A stretch of 64,000 nt of DNA from Neobacillus drentensis NBRC 102427 (GCF_001591445.1 NZ_BCUX01000004.1:1-64000); one strand, 5' to 3'. Positions 43,031-52,621 are shown, counted from the stretch's first letter. The notes: generated from the letters alone by a model not told the origin. Numbers and translations: made by a program.

Positions 43031-43841
43031 ATGGACTTGGTCGATGAAACAGCCCCATAACCTCAATAGTTTCTGTGATATTCACGAAGGCGCATGAATC
43101 AACTTCTGTAATCAAGTTTTTAACTTCATTTAATTCATATCTAGAAATTACTGTAATCAATACGTTCCGCTGATTATTTGAGTATCCACCCACACCATCC
43201 ATTACAGTTAGGCCTCGATACAAATTCTCCAGTAAATGATTTCTCATCTCTTCGCCCTTTTCTGTAATGATCATTAACGTTAATTTAGCATGATCTGTAT
43301 AGATTGCATCGACAACTTTCCCTGTCACAAATATGGACACTAAGGTATATAGTGCAGAATCCCAATCAAACATAAAACCACTAATCAAAATAACTACAGC
43401 ATTCATACCTGAAAGTAAAACACCAATCGGAAAATCTCTTTTTCTTGCTACAATCATGCCAATAATATCAAATCCCCCGGTTGATCCAGAACAACGAAAA
43501 ACAATACCTACTCCTAAACCGGTTAAGGCACCACCAAAAATAGAAGAAAGAATCATATCATCGGCGATTGCGTATTGGGGAACGATGTAAAGGCCTATCG
43601 AGATCACTATGACCGAAAAAATCGAATTCACGATAAATTTTTTCCCTAACATTTTATAACCAATAATTAATAAGGGGAAATTCAGCAGGAAGTTCGCTAC
43701 CCCTGTATTAACCGGTGAAATCATCCCTAATATCATAGAAATTCCGCTCAAACCGCTGCTTAACACTTCATGGGGTATTAAGAAAAGGTTAAAGGCAACT
43801 ACAACAATTAGAGACCCAAGTAACATTCCAACAATTTGCAT
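43029..43841 (-). CDS. YitT-family membrane protein with DUF2179 domain
   Basis: 270 residues. Membrane core with IPHEVLSSGLSGISMILG and CSGSTGGFDIIGMIVARK; cytoplasmic DUF2179 with LYRGLTVMDGVGGYS and RNVLITVISRYEL. Third YitT paralogue in the window, diverged from the others. Function of the family unknown. Confidence 0.85.
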   Translation of the reverse strand: MQIVGMLLGSLIVVVAFNLFLIPHEVLSSGLSGISMILGMISPVNTGVANFLLNFPLLIIGYKMLGKKFIVNSIFSVIVISIGLYIVPQYAIADDMILSSIFGGALTGLGVGIVFRCSGSTGGFDIIGMIVARKRDFPIGVLLSGMNAVVILISGFMFDWDSALYTLVSIFVTGKVVDAIYTDHAKLTLMIITEKGEEMRNHLLENLYRGLTVMDGVGGYSNNQRNVLITVISRYELNEVKNLITEVDSCAFVNITETIEVMGLFHRPSP

Positions 43842-43998
43842 GGTACAAATCCTCCTACTACAGGCAATTAATTCTATTTAAAAATAATAACCGATTCTCT
43901 CAATTAAAGTAAATTAAATAATTAATTAAAAAGAAACTCAATTATCTTTCAATTCTAAACTGATAAGTTAAACATCTCATTTTTGGGAAAATATATTA

Positions 43999-44026
43999 TT
44001 GACAATTTACAAATAATATTTATACT
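43999..44026 (+). promoter_or_regulatory. Sigma-A promoter of the lysine riboswitch-lysP unit
   Basis: TTGACA (43999-44004), 16-nt spacer, TATACT (44021-44026). Transcription would start near 44033, just before the aptamer. Confidence 0.8.
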
Positions 44027-44052
44027 TTAGTAATATATTAACTTCATATGTT

Positions 44053-44315
44053 AAATCCTCATCAAACCGATGAGGTAGAGGTCGCAGATTTTATGAGTAA
44101 ACCGGACGAGATGTAAGAGACATTATTGACTCCGTTTGAAAGGAAAAGCTGCCGAAGTGTGCTTTTATCTCTATAAAAAGCATGCTGGGGCTGTCTCCGA
44201 ATAGGAACAGAACTGTCATGTTTAGCCCTACCAGCTAAGCGTGTTGAGCTATCTTTCGGAAGGTATGATGCGGGGTATTAATAATGCCATCGATTATTCC
44301 TCGATGGCATTTTTC
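44053..44315 (+). promoter_or_regulatory. Lysine riboswitch (L box) with terminator
   Basis: The conserved core is readable: GATGAGGTAGAGGTCGCAG, the AGT-containing arm, GAAAGGAAAAGCTGCCGAAG, GCTGGGGCTGTC, then the P1 closing side and an intrinsic terminator ATGCCATCGA/TCGATGGCAT with a T run (44284-44315). Lysine binding would favour the terminator and lower expression of the downstream permease. Confidence 0.92.
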
Positions 44316-44362
44316 TATTCCAAACTCCTTCTCGAAAAAATTAAATAAGAGGAGTCAAAACT

Positions 44363-45844
44363 ATGCAAACTGCAAGAGTTTTAAAAGAGAGTGAATACAC
44401 TAGTGATATAACACTACAACAGGAACCAACCGAATTAAAACGCGGCTTAAAATCTCGTCACCTAACGATGATTTCCCTCGGTGGAACGATTGGAACAGGC
44501 CTTTTTCTGGCAAGTGGCGGTGCAATCCATTCAGCGGGACCAGGCGGTGCAATCCTTTCCTACCTCGTTATTGGTGTCATGGTATACTTTTTGATGCAAG
44601 GTTTGGCAGAAATGGGTGCCTATATGCCTGTTGCCGGCAGTTTTAGTACGTATGCAACGAAATTTGTCGATCCTTCCCTTGGTTTTGCCCTAGGTTGGAA
44701 CTATTGGTATAACTGGGCCATTACAATTGCAGCAGAATTAGCTGCTGTTACGATGATCATGAAATTTTGGTTTCCAAATACACCTTCATTCATTTGGAGC
44801 GGTATCTTTTTAGTGATTATGTTTCTCTTAAATTATCTTTCGGTTAAAGGCTTTGGAGAAGCAGAATATTGGTTTTCCTTAATTAAAATAGTCACTGTCA
44901 TTATTTTTGTCATTACTGGTACATTAATGATTTTTGGAATTATGGGTAATGAAGCGGTCGGCTTTAAAAACTTTACGATTGGTGATGCTCCCTTCCACGG
45001 CGGCTTTTTATCGATGTTAGGTATCTTTATGGCTGCAGGCTTCTCCTTCCAGGGAACCGAACTATTAGGGGTTGCTGCCGGGGAAACGGAAGATCCGAAG
45101 AAAGCCATTCCACGCGCAGTGAAACAGGTGTTCTGGCGTATTTTGCTATTCTATGTATTGGCTATATTTGTAATCGGATTGCTTATTCCATATACAAACG
45201 GGAATTTAGCCAATGGTGATATAACCGTTAGCCCATTTACGTTAGTGTTTCAAAAAGCAGGGATCGCTTTCGCGGCTTCAATTATGAATGCTGTTATTCT
45301 TACGGCTGTATTATCAGCAGGAAATTCAGGAATGTATGCGTCCACTCGGATGCTTTGGGATTTGGCTCGTCAAGGCAAAGCACCAAAATTCCTTGGAAAA
45401 TTAAACAAAAGAGGTGTTCCTGTTAATGCTTTAATTGCAACTACCTTAGTTGGAACACTAGCTTTCCTTGCTTCCTTCTTTGGAGATGGAACAGTTTATG
45501 TTTGGTTGTTAAATGCCTCAGGTATGTCTGGTTTTATCGCATGGCTTGGTATTGCTATATGTCATTATCGTTTCCGCAAGGCATTTATTGCCCAAGGCAA
45601 AGACTTTAGCTTGTTACCTTATAAATCGAAATTCTTTCCATTTGGTCCGATTTTTGCCTTTCTAGTCTGTGGATTTGTTGTTTTAGGACAAAATTATTCT
45701 GCTTTCATGGGTGACCACATCGATTGGAATGGTGTTCTAGTTTCATATGTCGGACTGCCATTATTCCTTATTGTATGGTTAGGATATAAATTCACTAAGA
45801 AAACGAAAGTTATTCCTTTAGATAAATGTGATCTAAGAAATTAA
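44363..45844 (+). CDS. lysP: Lysine-specific amino acid permease (LysP type)
   Basis: 493 residues, APC superfamily, about 12 TM. Starts with a polar cytoplasmic tail, then LKSRHLTMISLGGTIGTGL with the substrate-binding GTIGTG, PVAGSFSTYATKFVDPSLG, and GWNYWYNWAITIAAELAA. The lysine riboswitch immediately upstream fixes the substrate as lysine with good confidence. AAGAGGAG precedes ATG 44363. Confidence 0.93.
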   Translation: MQTARVLKESEYTSDITLQQEPTELKRGLKSRHLTMISLGGTIGTGLFLASGGAIHSAGPGGAILSYLVIGVMVYFLMQGLAEMGAYMPVAGSFSTYATKFVDPSLGFALGWNYWYNWAITIAAELAAVTMIMKFWFPNTPSFIWSGIFLVIMFLLNYLSVKGFGEAEYWFSLIKIVTVIIFVITGTLMIFGIMGNEAVGFKNFTIGDAPFHGGFLSMLGIFMAAGFSFQGTELLGVAAGETEDPKKAIPRAVKQVFWRILLFYVLAIFVIGLLIPYTNGNLANGDITVSPFTLVFQKAGIAFAASIMNAVILTAVLSAGNSGMYASTRMLWDLARQGKAPKFLGKLNKRGVPVNALIATTLVGTLAFLASFFGDGTVYVWLLNASGMSGFIAWLGIAICHYRFRKAFIAQGKDFSLLPYKSKFFPFGPIFAFLVCGFVVLGQNYSAFMGDHIDWNGVLVSYVGLPLFLIVWLGYKFTKKTKVIPLDKCDLRN

Positions 45845-45851
45845 TTTATAA

Positions 45852-45885
45852 AAAATAGCACGCGAAAAATTTCGCATGCTATTTT
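45852..45885. terminator. Weak terminator of lysP
   Basis: AAAATAGCA-CGCG and CGC-A-TGCTATTTT with one mismatch. Confidence 0.6.
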
Positions 45886-45895
45886 CTTACTTAAA

Positions 45896-45925
45896 TAAAA
45901 AACAGACTCCATTGAAGAGTCTGTT
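45896..45925 (-). terminator. Terminator of the XRE-like gene
   Basis: AACAGACTC (45901-45909) pairs with GAGTCTGTT (45917-45925), with a T run on the minus strand. Confidence 0.75.
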
Positions 45926-45933
45926 ATTAAGTA

Positions 45934-46158
45934 TTACGCTTTCTTTTCCTCTGATGACCAAATGTATAAGTCTTCAATAGAGCAATTTAATTCTCTTGAA
46001 ATTGTCATTGCCGTATTTAAATTCATTACTTTTTTGGACAAGTAGTCGTTGAGTTGAGTTTGAGGAATACTTGTATTCCTTTCTAAACTTTCCAAGTCCA
46101 TGCCCTTTTTTGATAATAAGGCTTTGAGGTTACTCTTTTTTGCTTTATAATTTGTCAA
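45934..46158 (-). CDS. Small XRE-family helix-turn-helix protein
   Basis: 74 residues: LKALLSKKGMDLESLERNTSI, then PQTQLNDYLSKKVMNLNTAM and ISRELNCSIEDLYIW, the Cro/C1 five-helix pattern with the usual CSIEDLY ending. Single domain without sensor part. Target unknown; no prophage genes nearby. Confidence 0.8.
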   Translation of the reverse strand: MTNYKAKKSNLKALLSKKGMDLESLERNTSIPQTQLNDYLSKKVMNLNTAMTISRELNCSIEDLYIWSSEEKKA

Positions 46159-46282
46159 AATGACACCTCACTTTTTTAAAAGTATAACACAATTAGTTCG
46201 TAATTGAAAGGAAGAACGGTTTACCCTTTCCTTCATTGCTTATGTTATACTTAATAATGAATAGGCAAAGGAGTTGTTAATT

Positions 46283-46456
46283 ATGAAAAGCTCAAACAAT
46301 CAATTTAAAAACGGACAGTCAGTTAACATTAAAGAAACTGGCGAGGTCGTCACCATTTTAAAATCACAATATGTTAAAAACATGAAAAGATATTCTTATA
46401 TCGTTAAGGAACATCCAGAAACTTTCTTTTTTGAAGAGGAATTAAAGGTTCTATAA
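46283..46456 (+). CDS. 57-residue conserved-looking small protein
   Basis: ATG 46283 with AAAGGAG 10 nt upstream. Basic, mostly beta pattern (NGQSVNIKETGEVVTILKS, YSYIVKEHPETFFFEEEL), reminiscent of a small KOW/SH3-like barrel. No cysteine or membrane segment. Ends before a strong terminator. Function unknown. Confidence 0.7.
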   Translation: MKSSNNQFKNGQSVNIKETGEVVTILKSQYVKNMKRYSYIVKEHPETFFFEEELKVL

Positions 46457-46462
46457 TAAATG

Positions 46463-46507
46463 AAAAAAAGAGAAGGTCGATTCACTGAATCGGCCTTCTC
46501 TTTTTTT
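46463..46507. terminator. Strong bidirectional terminator
   Basis: GAGAAGGTCGATTCA (46470-46484) pairs with TGAATCGGCCTTCTC (46486-46500; one T-G pair), with A and T tracts on either side. Between the 57-residue gene and asnS. Confidence 0.93.
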
Positions 46508-46510
46508 CTA

Positions 46511-47902
46511 TTAAAATTCAGCGTTCCCTGTTGTTCTTGGGAATGGAATAACGTCTCTAATATTAGTCATTCCAGTTAAGTACATAATTAAACGTTCAAA
46601 GCCAATACCATAGCCGGAATGTTTTGTACCGCCATATTTTCTTAATTCTAGGTACCACCAATAGTCTTCTTCATTCATTCCAAGCTCATTAATTTTCCCA
46701 GCCAAAATCTCTTCACGTTCTTCACGCTGACTGCCGCCAATCAATTCACCAATACCAGGTACAAGTAAATCTGTTGCTGCTACTGTTTTGTTGTCCTCAT
46801 TTAATCTCATATAGAAGGCTTTGATTTCTTTTGGATAGTCTGTAACAAATACTGGACGCTTGAAAACTTTTTCACTTAAATAACGTTCATGTTCAGTTTG
46901 CAGATCAAGACCCCATTCGACCGGATAACCAAAGGATTCTCCAGACTCCTTTAAAATCTCAATCGCTTCCGTATACGTCACACGGCCAAAGTCTGCTGTA
47001 TACGCATTATTAAGGCGATCTAATAACCCCTTTTCAATAAAACTGTTAAAGAAGTTCATTTCTTCAGGCGCTTGTTCAAGTACATATCCGATCACATATT
47101 TCACCATTTCTTCAGCTAAGTCCATAACATCTGGAAGTTCAGCAAAGGCAAGTTCCGGTTCTACCATCCAAAATTCGGCTGCATGTCGGGCTGTATTGGA
47201 ATTCTCTGCTCTAAACGTTGGGCCAAAAGTATAGACATTCCGGAATGCCAATGCAAACGCCTCAGCCGAAAGCTGTCCGCTCACAGTTAGATTTGTTTCT
47301 TTATTAAAGAAATCCTTGGTTAAATCCGTTTTGCCCTCTTCATTTTTTGGAAGATTGTCCATTTCCAGGGTTGTTACTCGGAACATTTCACCTGCACCTT
47401 CTGTATCACTGCCGGTGATAATTGGTGAGTGAACATACACAAACCCTTTATCTTGGAAAAATTTATGAAGTGCATAAGAAGCAAGAGATCTCACACGGAA
47501 AACAGCTGAAAACGTATTGGTCCTTGGACGTAAATGGGCAATCGTTCTTAAATATTCAAACGAATGCTTTTTCTTTTGTAAAGGATAATCGACATTTGAC
47601 GAACCTTCAATCACAATGTCAGTTGCTTTAATTTCAAAAGGCTGTTTTGCTTGAGGAGTATGAATAAAATCTCCTTCCACCCTAATGGAAGAACTAATTG
47701 GAAGCTTCGCAATTTCCTTAAAGTTCTCTAAATGCTCATCAAATACAATTTGCACCCCTTTAAAAAAGCTGCCATCATTTAGTTCAATGAAACCAAAAGT
47801 TTTGGAATCACGAATGGTACGGATCCATCCGGATAACTGTACTTTTTGTTCAATATAGCTTTCCGTATTTCTGTACAAATCCTTGATTAAGGCTTGTTTC
47901 AT
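46511..47902 (-). CDS. asnS: Asparaginyl-tRNA synthetase
   Basis: 463 residues, class IIb. N-terminal OB-fold anticodon domain (about 15-105, [19 protein letters not shown]), motif 2 [20 protein letters not shown] and motif 3 [15 protein letters not shown]; the AENSNTARH block marks AsnRS rather than AspRS. Full length. Preceded by GGAGG and by a terminator-like attenuator that looks like the end of a T-box. Confidence 0.96.
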   Translation of the reverse strand: MKQALIKDLYRNTESYIEQKVQLSGWIRTIRDSKTFGFIELNDGSFFKGVQIVFDEHLENFKEIAKLPISSSIRVEGDFIHTPQAKQPFEIKATDIVIEGSSNVDYPLQKKKHSFEYLRTIAHLRPRTNTFSAVFRVRSLASYALHKFFQDKGFVYVHSPIITGSDTEGAGEMFRVTTLEMDNLPKNEEGKTDLTKDFFNKETNLTVSGQLSAEAFALAFRNVYTFGPTFRAENSNTARHAAEFWMVEPELAFAELPDVMDLAEEMVKYVIGYVLEQAPEEMNFFNSFIEKGLLDRLNNAYTADFGRVTYTEAIEILKESGESFGYPVEWGLDLQTEHERYLSEKVFKRPVFVTDYPKEIKAFYMRLNEDNKTVAATDLLVPGIGELIGGSQREEREEILAGKINELGMNEEDYWWYLELRKYGGTKHSGYGIGFERLIMYLTGMTNIRDVIPFPRTTGNAEF

Positions 47903-47933
47903 TGGTTTTCCTCCTAGATCTTATGTAAAAAAG

Positions 47934-47985
47934 CAAAAACCTTCCATCCCTTTTGGGACGAAAGGTAAAATTCCACAGTACTATC
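47934..47985 (-). promoter_or_regulatory. Degenerate T-box-like attenuator ahead of asnS
   Basis: A terminator stem of 11 pairs (47940-47950/47955-47965, with G-T pairs) and five T sits just before asnS. The arm pair CTTTCGTCCC/GGGATGGAAG is the usual T-box terminator sequence. Upstream, GATAGTACTGTGGA (47972-47985) equals the T-box consensus GGTGGTACCGCGGA with four transitions. The leader is too short for Stem I. Confidence 0.55.
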
Positions 47986-48007
47986 GTTTTTCTTTTATCC
48001 CTTCAAC

Positions 48008-48037
48008 ATTATATAAAATACCATATCAAGTAAGCAA
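48008..48037 (-). promoter_or_regulatory. Probable asnS promoter
   Basis: Minus-strand TTGCTT (48032-48037), 18-nt spacer, TATAAT (48008-48013). Start near 48000 gives a leader of about 100 nt containing the T-box-like attenuator only. Confidence 0.55.
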
Positions 48038-48072
48038 GATTCAACAAATTTTCCGTTTGGAAACGATTTATT

Positions 48073-48954
48073 TTAGTTTTTCATCGATTCTTTTGACAAA
48101 ATGTCATCTTGTAACCAAAAATGCTCAGAAAGCCATTTTTGGCGATCCACTAATGCTGATTCACAATTGGTAAAAAGATGATCAGTATCATACCAAATGA
48201 TTTTTTTGGGAGAACTTGCAGCAGCAAAAAAAGTAACAGAATGGTCTCGTTCAATAAACTCGTCATTAGTGGCAAATTGGAAGAGTATCGATGCCGGTGC
48301 GGCATTTTTTACAAAGTTAATTGCATCTAATTTTCTAAGACTTGATATAAAATATTCAAATCGTTCAGTCGGTAAAAAACTGCGAATGATTGCTGCCATT
48401 GGATATTCACTTGTCAATTGCCATTCCGAAACCTGCCCATATCCGGATATCAAGACAAACGTTTTAATCCGCGAATCAATTCCTGATATGACGCCGCCCA
48501 AGGCCGCTCCAAAACCATGTCCAATAAATGCAATCCGTTCTTCATCCACGATCGACAGCTTACAAAGGAGAGTAACTCCCCTCCTAATATCCATTATTGT
48601 TTGAATATATTTTTGGATATCCGCTAAGGATTCAACTCTTTTTATGAACGCTTTCCTTTCATCAAATACCTGCCCCCCATACCTTTCGAAGTACGGTGTT
48701 TCGATTAAGAGTGAAATATAGCCCTTTGTTGCAAACATTTGAGCTTCGCGAAGATAAGTTTTTCTGTTTCCTTGACTAGGGTGCATAAAAATTACAGCAG
48801 GAAACGGTCCTCCTTTATCTGGAATCAATAGAAAAGCAGACACTTGTCCATTGAAAGGGCTTTCATATTTTACATCGGTAATAGAATAACCTTCTTCTGT
48901 ACTAGAACTAATCACCTCAAATTCTGCTTGTGTTTCTTCTTCGTAATCAAACAT
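48073..48954 (-). CDS. Alpha/beta hydrolase, dienelactone hydrolase-like
   Basis: 293 residues. Strand and oxyanion region FPAVIFMHPSQGNRKT, nucleophile elbow GHGFGA (Gly-His-Gly-Phe-Gly, no Ser or Cys), acid region FATNDEFIE and a candidate His in DTDHLF. The elbow lacks the usual Ser, so this may be a non-hydrolytic or unusual member. Cytoplasmic, no known substrate. Confidence 0.75.
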   Translation of the reverse strand: MFDYEEETQAEFEVISSSTEEGYSITDVKYESPFNGQVSAFLLIPDKGGPFPAVIFMHPSQGNRKTYLREAQMFATKGYISLLIETPYFERYGGQVFDERKAFIKRVESLADIQKYIQTIMDIRRGVTLLCKLSIVDEERIAFIGHGFGAALGGVISGIDSRIKTFVLISGYGQVSEWQLTSEYPMAAIIRSFLPTERFEYFISSLRKLDAINFVKNAAPASILFQFATNDEFIERDHSVTFFAAASSPKKIIWYDTDHLFTNCESALVDRQKWLSEHFWLQDDILSKESMKN

Positions 48955-49157
48955 CCCTTACCGCCCCCGCGAAGATTCTTTTTAATAATTTATTTGAATT
49001 TTCTGAATAAAAGAACATAAAAATTGATAAATCTCAAGGCCCTGCTTACAATTTCTCTGAAGTTTTTTAAAATTTTCAGAATATTAGCAGGAAAAGCGTA
49101 GCTAATCCTCGAAATAATAAAATACCGTTAATACTTGATGTAAGAGGAGTGTTTGAT

Positions 49158-49388
49158 GTGGACAAGATTACATGTATTGCCTACCTTTTATACAAGTCAT
49201 CTAAGAATCAAGGCATTAGGGAAAAAGCGATTCAATTATTGAATGGCGATGTGTCCATTCGCGATTTAAAAAGAAATGTATCTATTCAAGCCAATGTAAT
49301 GATTGCAGAATCGTTGCTGAAAAAAAATAAAATCGATAAAGATCAAGTCCAGCTATTTGCCGAGCAATTTATGTATCAAGAAATCTAA
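49158..49388 (+). CDS. 76-residue helical protein of unknown function
   Basis: Starts at GTG 49158 (GAGGAG 8 nt upstream), beginning MDKITCIAYLLYK. Two or three helices, one Cys, no membrane segment. Monocistronic. No family recognised. Confidence 0.6.
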   Translation: MDKITCIAYLLYKSSKNQGIREKAIQLLNGDVSIRDLKRNVSIQANVMIAESLLKKNKIDKDQVQLFAEQFMYQEI

Positions 49389-49407
49389 TCGATAGATTTT
49401 AGAGTTT

Positions 49408-49869
49408 TTATCCAATTTGTTTTTGATAACAAAAAATACCACTACCTTTTTGGGTTGTTGCAGTATTATAATAGGTGAATCCTAACGATTCCCAGAAGCG
49501 TTTAGCCTTTACATTCTCTTTTAACACACCAAGCCTAATACTCTTCTCACCTCGTTCGAGCATCTCACTTTCGTATATTGCAAATGCCTGCGCACCGAAA
49601 CCATAGCCTTGATAATCACTATGTAACAGTAACAGACCAAGCCAAGGGTAATGGTCCTTCGGATTCTCTAATAAGTAATCAATTATTCCAATATAGGTGT
49701 CATCAAGCTTTATAAATGCACTGATTGAATTCGGATTTAAGAATTCCTCTTCCATGTCAGCTAGTGTTCTCGCCTCTATGCCATTTTCAAAAATGTTATA
49801 TTTTCGATTTGAGTTTATCATTTCGAGTGCAATATACAGCGTTTCTTTTTTTACCACTTCAAAATACAT
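49408..49869 (-). CDS. GNAT-family N-acetyltransferase
   Basis: 153 residues. Acetyl-CoA loop near HSDYQGYGFGAQAF, beta-4 strand LGLLLLHSD, and RLGVLKENVKAKRFWESLGFTYY, the standard GNAT tail. Substrate unknown. Convergent with the 76-residue gene. Confidence 0.82.
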   Translation of the reverse strand: MYFEVVKKETLYIALEMINSNRKYNIFENGIEARTLADMEEEFLNPNSISAFIKLDDTYIGIIDYLLENPKDHYPWLGLLLLHSDYQGYGFGAQAFAIYESEMLERGEKSIRLGVLKENVKAKRFWESLGFTYYNTATTQKGSGIFCYQKQIG

Positions 49870-50049
49870 GGAGAATGTTTGCCTCCCTATTGTTTTTTCT
49901 AAAACAATTATATCAAACCTGTATATTTTAGTAACGTTTGTCGAACAATTATCGTCATAATTATTTAACTAACCAAATACACTTAATCGTTGTGTAATTT
50001 TTGATTACACTTTTTAACATACAATTTAAAATAAAAAGGAGATTTAATT

Positions 50050-50184
50050 ATGGTACAAGTAGAAGTAACAGTAACTTTTGAAGGAAAAAGCTATTTAACG
50101 AATGTCATTGCCAATCGGGAAACATCCGAGGACGAAATATTCCAACTTGCCTTGGAACAAGTTCAAAAACAATGGAAAAAATAA
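50050..50184 (+). CDS. BA3454-family small stress-response protein
   Basis: 44 residues, ATG 50050 with AAAGGAG 7-8 nt upstream. Reads MVQVEVTVTFEGKSYLTNVI, then NRETSEDEIFQLALEQVQKQ. This matches the small Bacillus family I know as BA3454-type stress-response proteins. Ends just before a perfect terminator. Confidence 0.7.
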   Translation: MVQVEVTVTFEGKSYLTNVIANRETSEDEIFQLALEQVQKQWKK

Positions 50185-50190
50185 CATATC

Positions 50191-50224
50191 AAAAACCAGC
50201 AGAATTCGATTCTGCTGGTTTTTA
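50191..50224. terminator. Terminator of the BA3454-type gene
   Basis: AAAAACCAGCAGAAT, TCG loop, ATTCTGCTGGTTTTT: a perfect 15-bp stem. Confidence 0.95.
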
Positions 50225-50284
50225 ATTCTCTATTAAGATTATCAATTTTGCACGAATGTATGGTGCTTAGATTGATATAGGAGA

Positions 50285-52621
50285 TTAATTATTACTTTCT
50301 AGTGAGTAAGTATTTTTAGGTGCAACCTCCATTAGTGGACTTATCCCGGTTGTCGCAATCATGTGTAGTTCATGCATCGCCCTTGTACAGACAGTATAAA
50401 ATAATTTCCGTTCACTTTCTTTTTTATATTGAGAGCAATCATACAAAACAACCGCATCAAATTCAATTCCTTTAGCAAGATAGGACGGGATGACGAGAAT
50501 ACCTTTTTCATAGGAAATTGTACCCTTCTCTATTAGATGAAGCGGAATATCCGTTCTGAGTGCTTCAAAGGCCCTTTTGCTTTCATCTGCTGTCCTGCAG
50601 ATTATGGCTATGGTTCGATGGCCTTCATTTTGGAAATCTTTAATTTTCTTAATTACTTGTTCAATTATTTCATTAGGTTTTACAATGGTTACTAACGGCT
50701 TTCTACCCGGACGGTTAAAGGGGACAATATTTTCCCCACCCTCAATCAACGAACTGGTAAAGTTAACAATTTCTTTTGTTGATCGATAGGTTTTGGTAAG
50801 GACAAACGATTCGATTGTCTCTCCTAAGATATTTAGGTCTGATAATACGGTTTCCGCACCAGTGGCACCAGAAAATATCGCTTGATTAAAATCACCGAGT
50901 AACGTCATTTTGCTAAATGGAAATAACTTTTGTATGAAAGCAAACTGTAATGGCGAGTAATCTTGCGCTTCATCAATAAAAATATGACGAATGGCAGACT
51001 TGTTCTTCCGACCTTCAATCAAATCCTGGAGATAAACATATGGCGTGGCATCTTCATAAGGAATTTCCATCTCCTTAAGTTTCCCTACTGTCTGATTGCT
51101 AATTTGCTCCCAATCTACAGGTAGGCGTTCATCCATATTTTCAGCATACTTAAAAAGCTGACGATAAATCTTAGGTATATCAATAAACCGCAAACTTTTT
51201 ACTCTCACAAATAATGGTTTGAATTTTTCTTTCACGACCATTTCTGCAAGGAGTTTCTGTTCCTGTTCAAAATCATCAAATGTATTTTCAGAAAACTGAT
51301 TTTTTTCCTGCAGCTTTTTAAATACCTCCATAAAATCCTCTTTATCGAGATATTGGACTTCTTCCTCCACCCAACTTCTCGACCGTTCTTGTCTAACCTT
51401 TCGCTTTAAATCTCTTAATAGCCATTCCTTAACAAGCTGCATCCGGTTTGGGATGCTAATGCCTTCTTCCAGTGAATAAAAATAGTCATGAATTTCCCTT
51501 TTAGAAATTAATACATCTCCCCTAAAAGATAAATCCCTAAAAATCAGTCCTTTTTTCACTAATCCTTGTGCATATCGATCAATGATACTTTTAAAATCAA
51601 GGCTTGCTTTAAAACGAATTCCTTCAACTCGTGTATGATATTCCTTTTCTTGATCATCCCCACTTAACAAATATTCCATTTGCGTAAAGGGATCTTCTAT
51701 ATGAAATTCTCTTCCTAATCGAGAATTTAAATATTCCTGGAAAGTGGATTGCTGCATATTTTCTTCACCCAACTCAGGTAATACTGTTGCTACATAGCTA
51801 TTAAACAAAGGGTTCGGTGAAAATAGCATAATGTTTTCAGAATTTAATGTTCCTCGATAACGATAGAGCAAGTAAGCAACACGTTGCAGCGCAGCTGACG
51901 TTTTACCACTTCCAGCCACCCCTTGAACGATCAGTATTTTCGAACGTTCATTACGAATAATTTCATTTTGCTCTCGTTGAATGGTGGCAACAATACTTTT
52001 CATTTGAGTGCTCGCGTTATTTCCAAGCACTTCCTGAAGCATTTCATCGCCAATAGTAACCCCGGTATCAAACATTCCTTTAATTTCTGATGCCCTAATA
52101 ATAAATTGACGCTTTAAGATCATTTCCCCTTCAATTGTTCCTTCAGGGGTTTTATATTGGGCAGGTCCAGGAGCGTAATCATAATAAATGCTTGATATAG
52201 GTGCACGCCAGTCATAAATCAAGAAATTTTCATCCTGTTCATCCATTAACGATGCAATTCCTAGGTATACTTGGTCGGTAGATTCTTCTCCTTCTTCTAA
52301 AAAATCAATCCGCCCAAAGTACGGGGAATACTTTAACCTTGATAGAGTTCTAAGATGTTTATCTAAATGTTTATGGGTCCGCTCCCGTTCAGAGAGCAAC
52401 TCAGCCTGTTGTTTGATACTTGCTGCCGTTTCTATCATATCATCTGGTTCATCCATATTAACTGTTACGTCTTCCCAAAAATCTTTTCGAATCTCGAGAA
52501 CATCAGAGCCTACTTTCCCGGCATTTATCTTTAATTTATTTATTTTTTTATCAATTTCATTTACAACCGTGGTCACTCTTCTTTGTTCCATTTGCCAGTC
52601 TTTGCTCTGTAAATCGCTCAT
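50285..52621 (-). CDS. helD: RNA polymerase recycling motor ATPase HelD
   Basis: 778 residues from ATG 52621 (GGAGAG upstream). Superfamily 1 helicase-like ATPase: long N-terminal coiled coil (about 5-110) that inserts into the RNA polymerase secondary channel, Walker A GVAGSGKTSAALQR, a HelD-specific insert (about 340-520), Walker B IFIDEAQDYSPLQF, and motifs LTKTYRST and C-terminal FYTVCTRAMHELH. Frees stalled polymerase. Monocistronic and divergent from a candidate RNA. Confidence 0.92.
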   Translation of the reverse strand: MSDLQSKDWQMEQRRVTTVVNEIDKKINKLKINAGKVGSDVLEIRKDFWEDVTVNMDEPDDMIETAASIKQQAELLSERERTHKHLDKHLRTLSRLKYSPYFGRIDFLEEGEESTDQVYLGIASLMDEQDENFLIYDWRAPISSIYYDYAPGPAQYKTPEGTIEGEMILKRQFIIRASEIKGMFDTGVTIGDEMLQEVLGNNASTQMKSIVATIQREQNEIIRNERSKILIVQGVAGSGKTSAALQRVAYLLYRYRGTLNSENIMLFSPNPLFNSYVATVLPELGEENMQQSTFQEYLNSRLGREFHIEDPFTQMEYLLSGDDQEKEYHTRVEGIRFKASLDFKSIIDRYAQGLVKKGLIFRDLSFRGDVLISKREIHDYFYSLEEGISIPNRMQLVKEWLLRDLKRKVRQERSRSWVEEEVQYLDKEDFMEVFKKLQEKNQFSENTFDDFEQEQKLLAEMVVKEKFKPLFVRVKSLRFIDIPKIYRQLFKYAENMDERLPVDWEQISNQTVGKLKEMEIPYEDATPYVYLQDLIEGRKNKSAIRHIFIDEAQDYSPLQFAFIQKLFPFSKMTLLGDFNQAIFSGATGAETVLSDLNILGETIESFVLTKTYRSTKEIVNFTSSLIEGGENIVPFNRPGRKPLVTIVKPNEIIEQVIKKIKDFQNEGHRTIAIICRTADESKRAFEALRTDIPLHLIEKGTISYEKGILVIPSYLAKGIEFDAVVLYDCSQYKKESERKLFYTVCTRAMHELHMIATTGISPLMEVAPKNTYSLESNN

